DNA from: CAWDVK01 sp963805715
GTDB lineage: Bacteria > Actinomycetota > Actinomycetes > Streptosporangiales > Streptosporangiaceae
DNA: 64,000 nt
Direction: 5' to 3'
Assembly (NCBI GenBank): GCA_963805715.1
Contig: CAWDVK010000020.1
Span: forward strand, 620,001 to 684,000
Below, piece after piece: positions 63,530-64,000 of this stretch. Made by a program: the position numbers and the translations under genes. Within the stretch, counting starts at the first letter, position 1. Every line of letters starts with the position of its first letter. The notes under the pieces are model-generated. The model was not told where the DNA came from. It searched no databases and worked only from the letters and a program-made list of their open reading frames with translations.

Positions 63530-64000
63530 GTGGAGCCAGACAGCGCAGCGGCGGCATTCCGGCACGCGGTAGCCGGGCTCGAAGCCGGCCAGGAGGAGCA
63601 GCGGCTGGCCCGGCCCGAGCTCTCCTTCGAGGATGAGCCGCCGCCGCGGCGGCTGGCGCCGTACGCGGCGGCGATTGCCGCGACCGTGCTGGACGGCGAG
63701 AACGAGATCGCCTGGGGCAAGTTCGTGCTGCTCTTCGACCCGGCTGGCCAGGACGGCTGGGCCGGGCAGTACCGGATCATCGCCTACGTCCGGGCCGAGC
63801 TCGACCCGGAGATCGCCGCTGACCCGCTGGTGGCCAGGGTCGGCTGGAGCTGGCTGACCGAGGCGCTGGAGGCCAGGGCTCCTGACTACGCCCAGACCAG
63901 CGGTACGGTAACACGGGTGGTCACTGAGGGATTCGGGGCGAAGCAGGATGAGGCCGCCTCCACCGGGTTCGAGCTGCGGGCCTCGTGGTCGCCCGCCGCG
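63530..64000 (+). CDS. DUF3000 family protein (cut by window end)
   Basis: The frame from GTG 63530 is open to the window end (157 codons). FRHAVAGLEAG, ELSFEDEPPPRRLAPYAAAIAA, FVLLFDPAGQDGWAGQYRIIAYVRAELDPEIAADPLVARVGWSWLTEALE and FELRASWSPA match the actinobacterial DUF3000 family, which often lies next to hemE. A TTG at 63491 is another possible start. The function is unknown. Confidence 0.8.
   Translation, partial: MEPDSAAAAFRHAVAGLEAGQEEQRLARPELSFEDEPPPRRLAPYAAAIAATVLDGENEIAWGKFVLLFDPAGQDGWAGQYRIIAYVRAELDPEIAADPLVARVGWSWLTEALEARAPDYAQTSGTVTRVVTEGFGAKQDEAASTGFELRASWSPAA

Overview
The window is very GC-rich actinobacterial chromosome, most likely class Actinomycetes; the order cannot be fixed from sequence alone. 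The evidence is a coproporphyrin-type heme set (HemE, CgoX/HemY, chlorite-dismutase-like ChdC), a DUF3000 gene beside hemE, F420/PPOX-type flavoproteins, a mycofactocin locus and many GTG/TTG starts with 4-bp (GTGA/ATGA) gene overlaps. No rRNA, tRNA, CRISPR array, prophage or insertion sequence was found.

Layout. 1-8.8 kb: mixed genes (MTHFR-like reductase, ArsR regulator with a questin-oxidase-like protein, 2-hydroxyacid dehydrogenase, DUF2332, an exo/endonuclease-phosphatase, a LuxR regulator and an internally deleted aldo-keto reductase) with two AT-richer non-coding stretches. 9-24.5 kb: a one-carbon block. On the minus strand lie a metallophosphoesterase, an APC permease, a dimethylglycine/sarcosine-dehydrogenase-like flavoprotein with a folate (GcvT) domain, and its own ETF pair. 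On the plus strand lie an IclR regulator, an aldehyde dehydrogenase, formate-THF ligase and a methenyl-THF-cyclohydrolase-like protein. Then come an Orn/Lys/Arg decarboxylase and a frameshifted PolX/PHP gene. 26.6-29.9 kb: a RHH regulator, DUF4097 and DrrAB-type ABC exporter operon.

30-52.7 kb is the centre of the window. A minus-strand mycofactocin operon runs mftA-mftB-mftC, two OYE/FadH-type Fe-S flavoproteins, ETF alpha, FixC-like, FixX-like ferredoxin and ETF beta, and ends in a mftF truncated at its glycosyltransferase domain. mftD, mftE, mftG and mftR are absent from the window. Divergent from mftA is an NDMA-dependent methanol dehydrogenase (mno), followed by a MoxR AAA+ ATPase and a VWA protein (both with His-rich segments), an MftM-like methyltransferase, a MnoSR-like two-component system, a second iron-type alcohol dehydrogenase, a GAF/winged-helix regulator, an ExaC-type aldehyde dehydrogenase and DUF779. 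Together these suggest alcohol oxidation by mycofactocin-linked enzymes, with electrons passed through OYE/ETF/FixCX to quinone and carbon passed through aldehyde and formate to folate.

52.8-64 kb: a cell-wall amidase, a second 2-hydroxyacid dehydrogenase, the heme genes, a MarR regulator with an NDH2/FSP1-like flavoprotein and a frameshifted PPOX protein, and a DUF3000 gene cut by the window end.

Two properties run through the whole window. Four genes carry six single-base frameshifts but otherwise read as intact proteins, which suggests consensus errors or very recent decay. Many coding ends and gene borders carry 12-25 bp tandem repeats.
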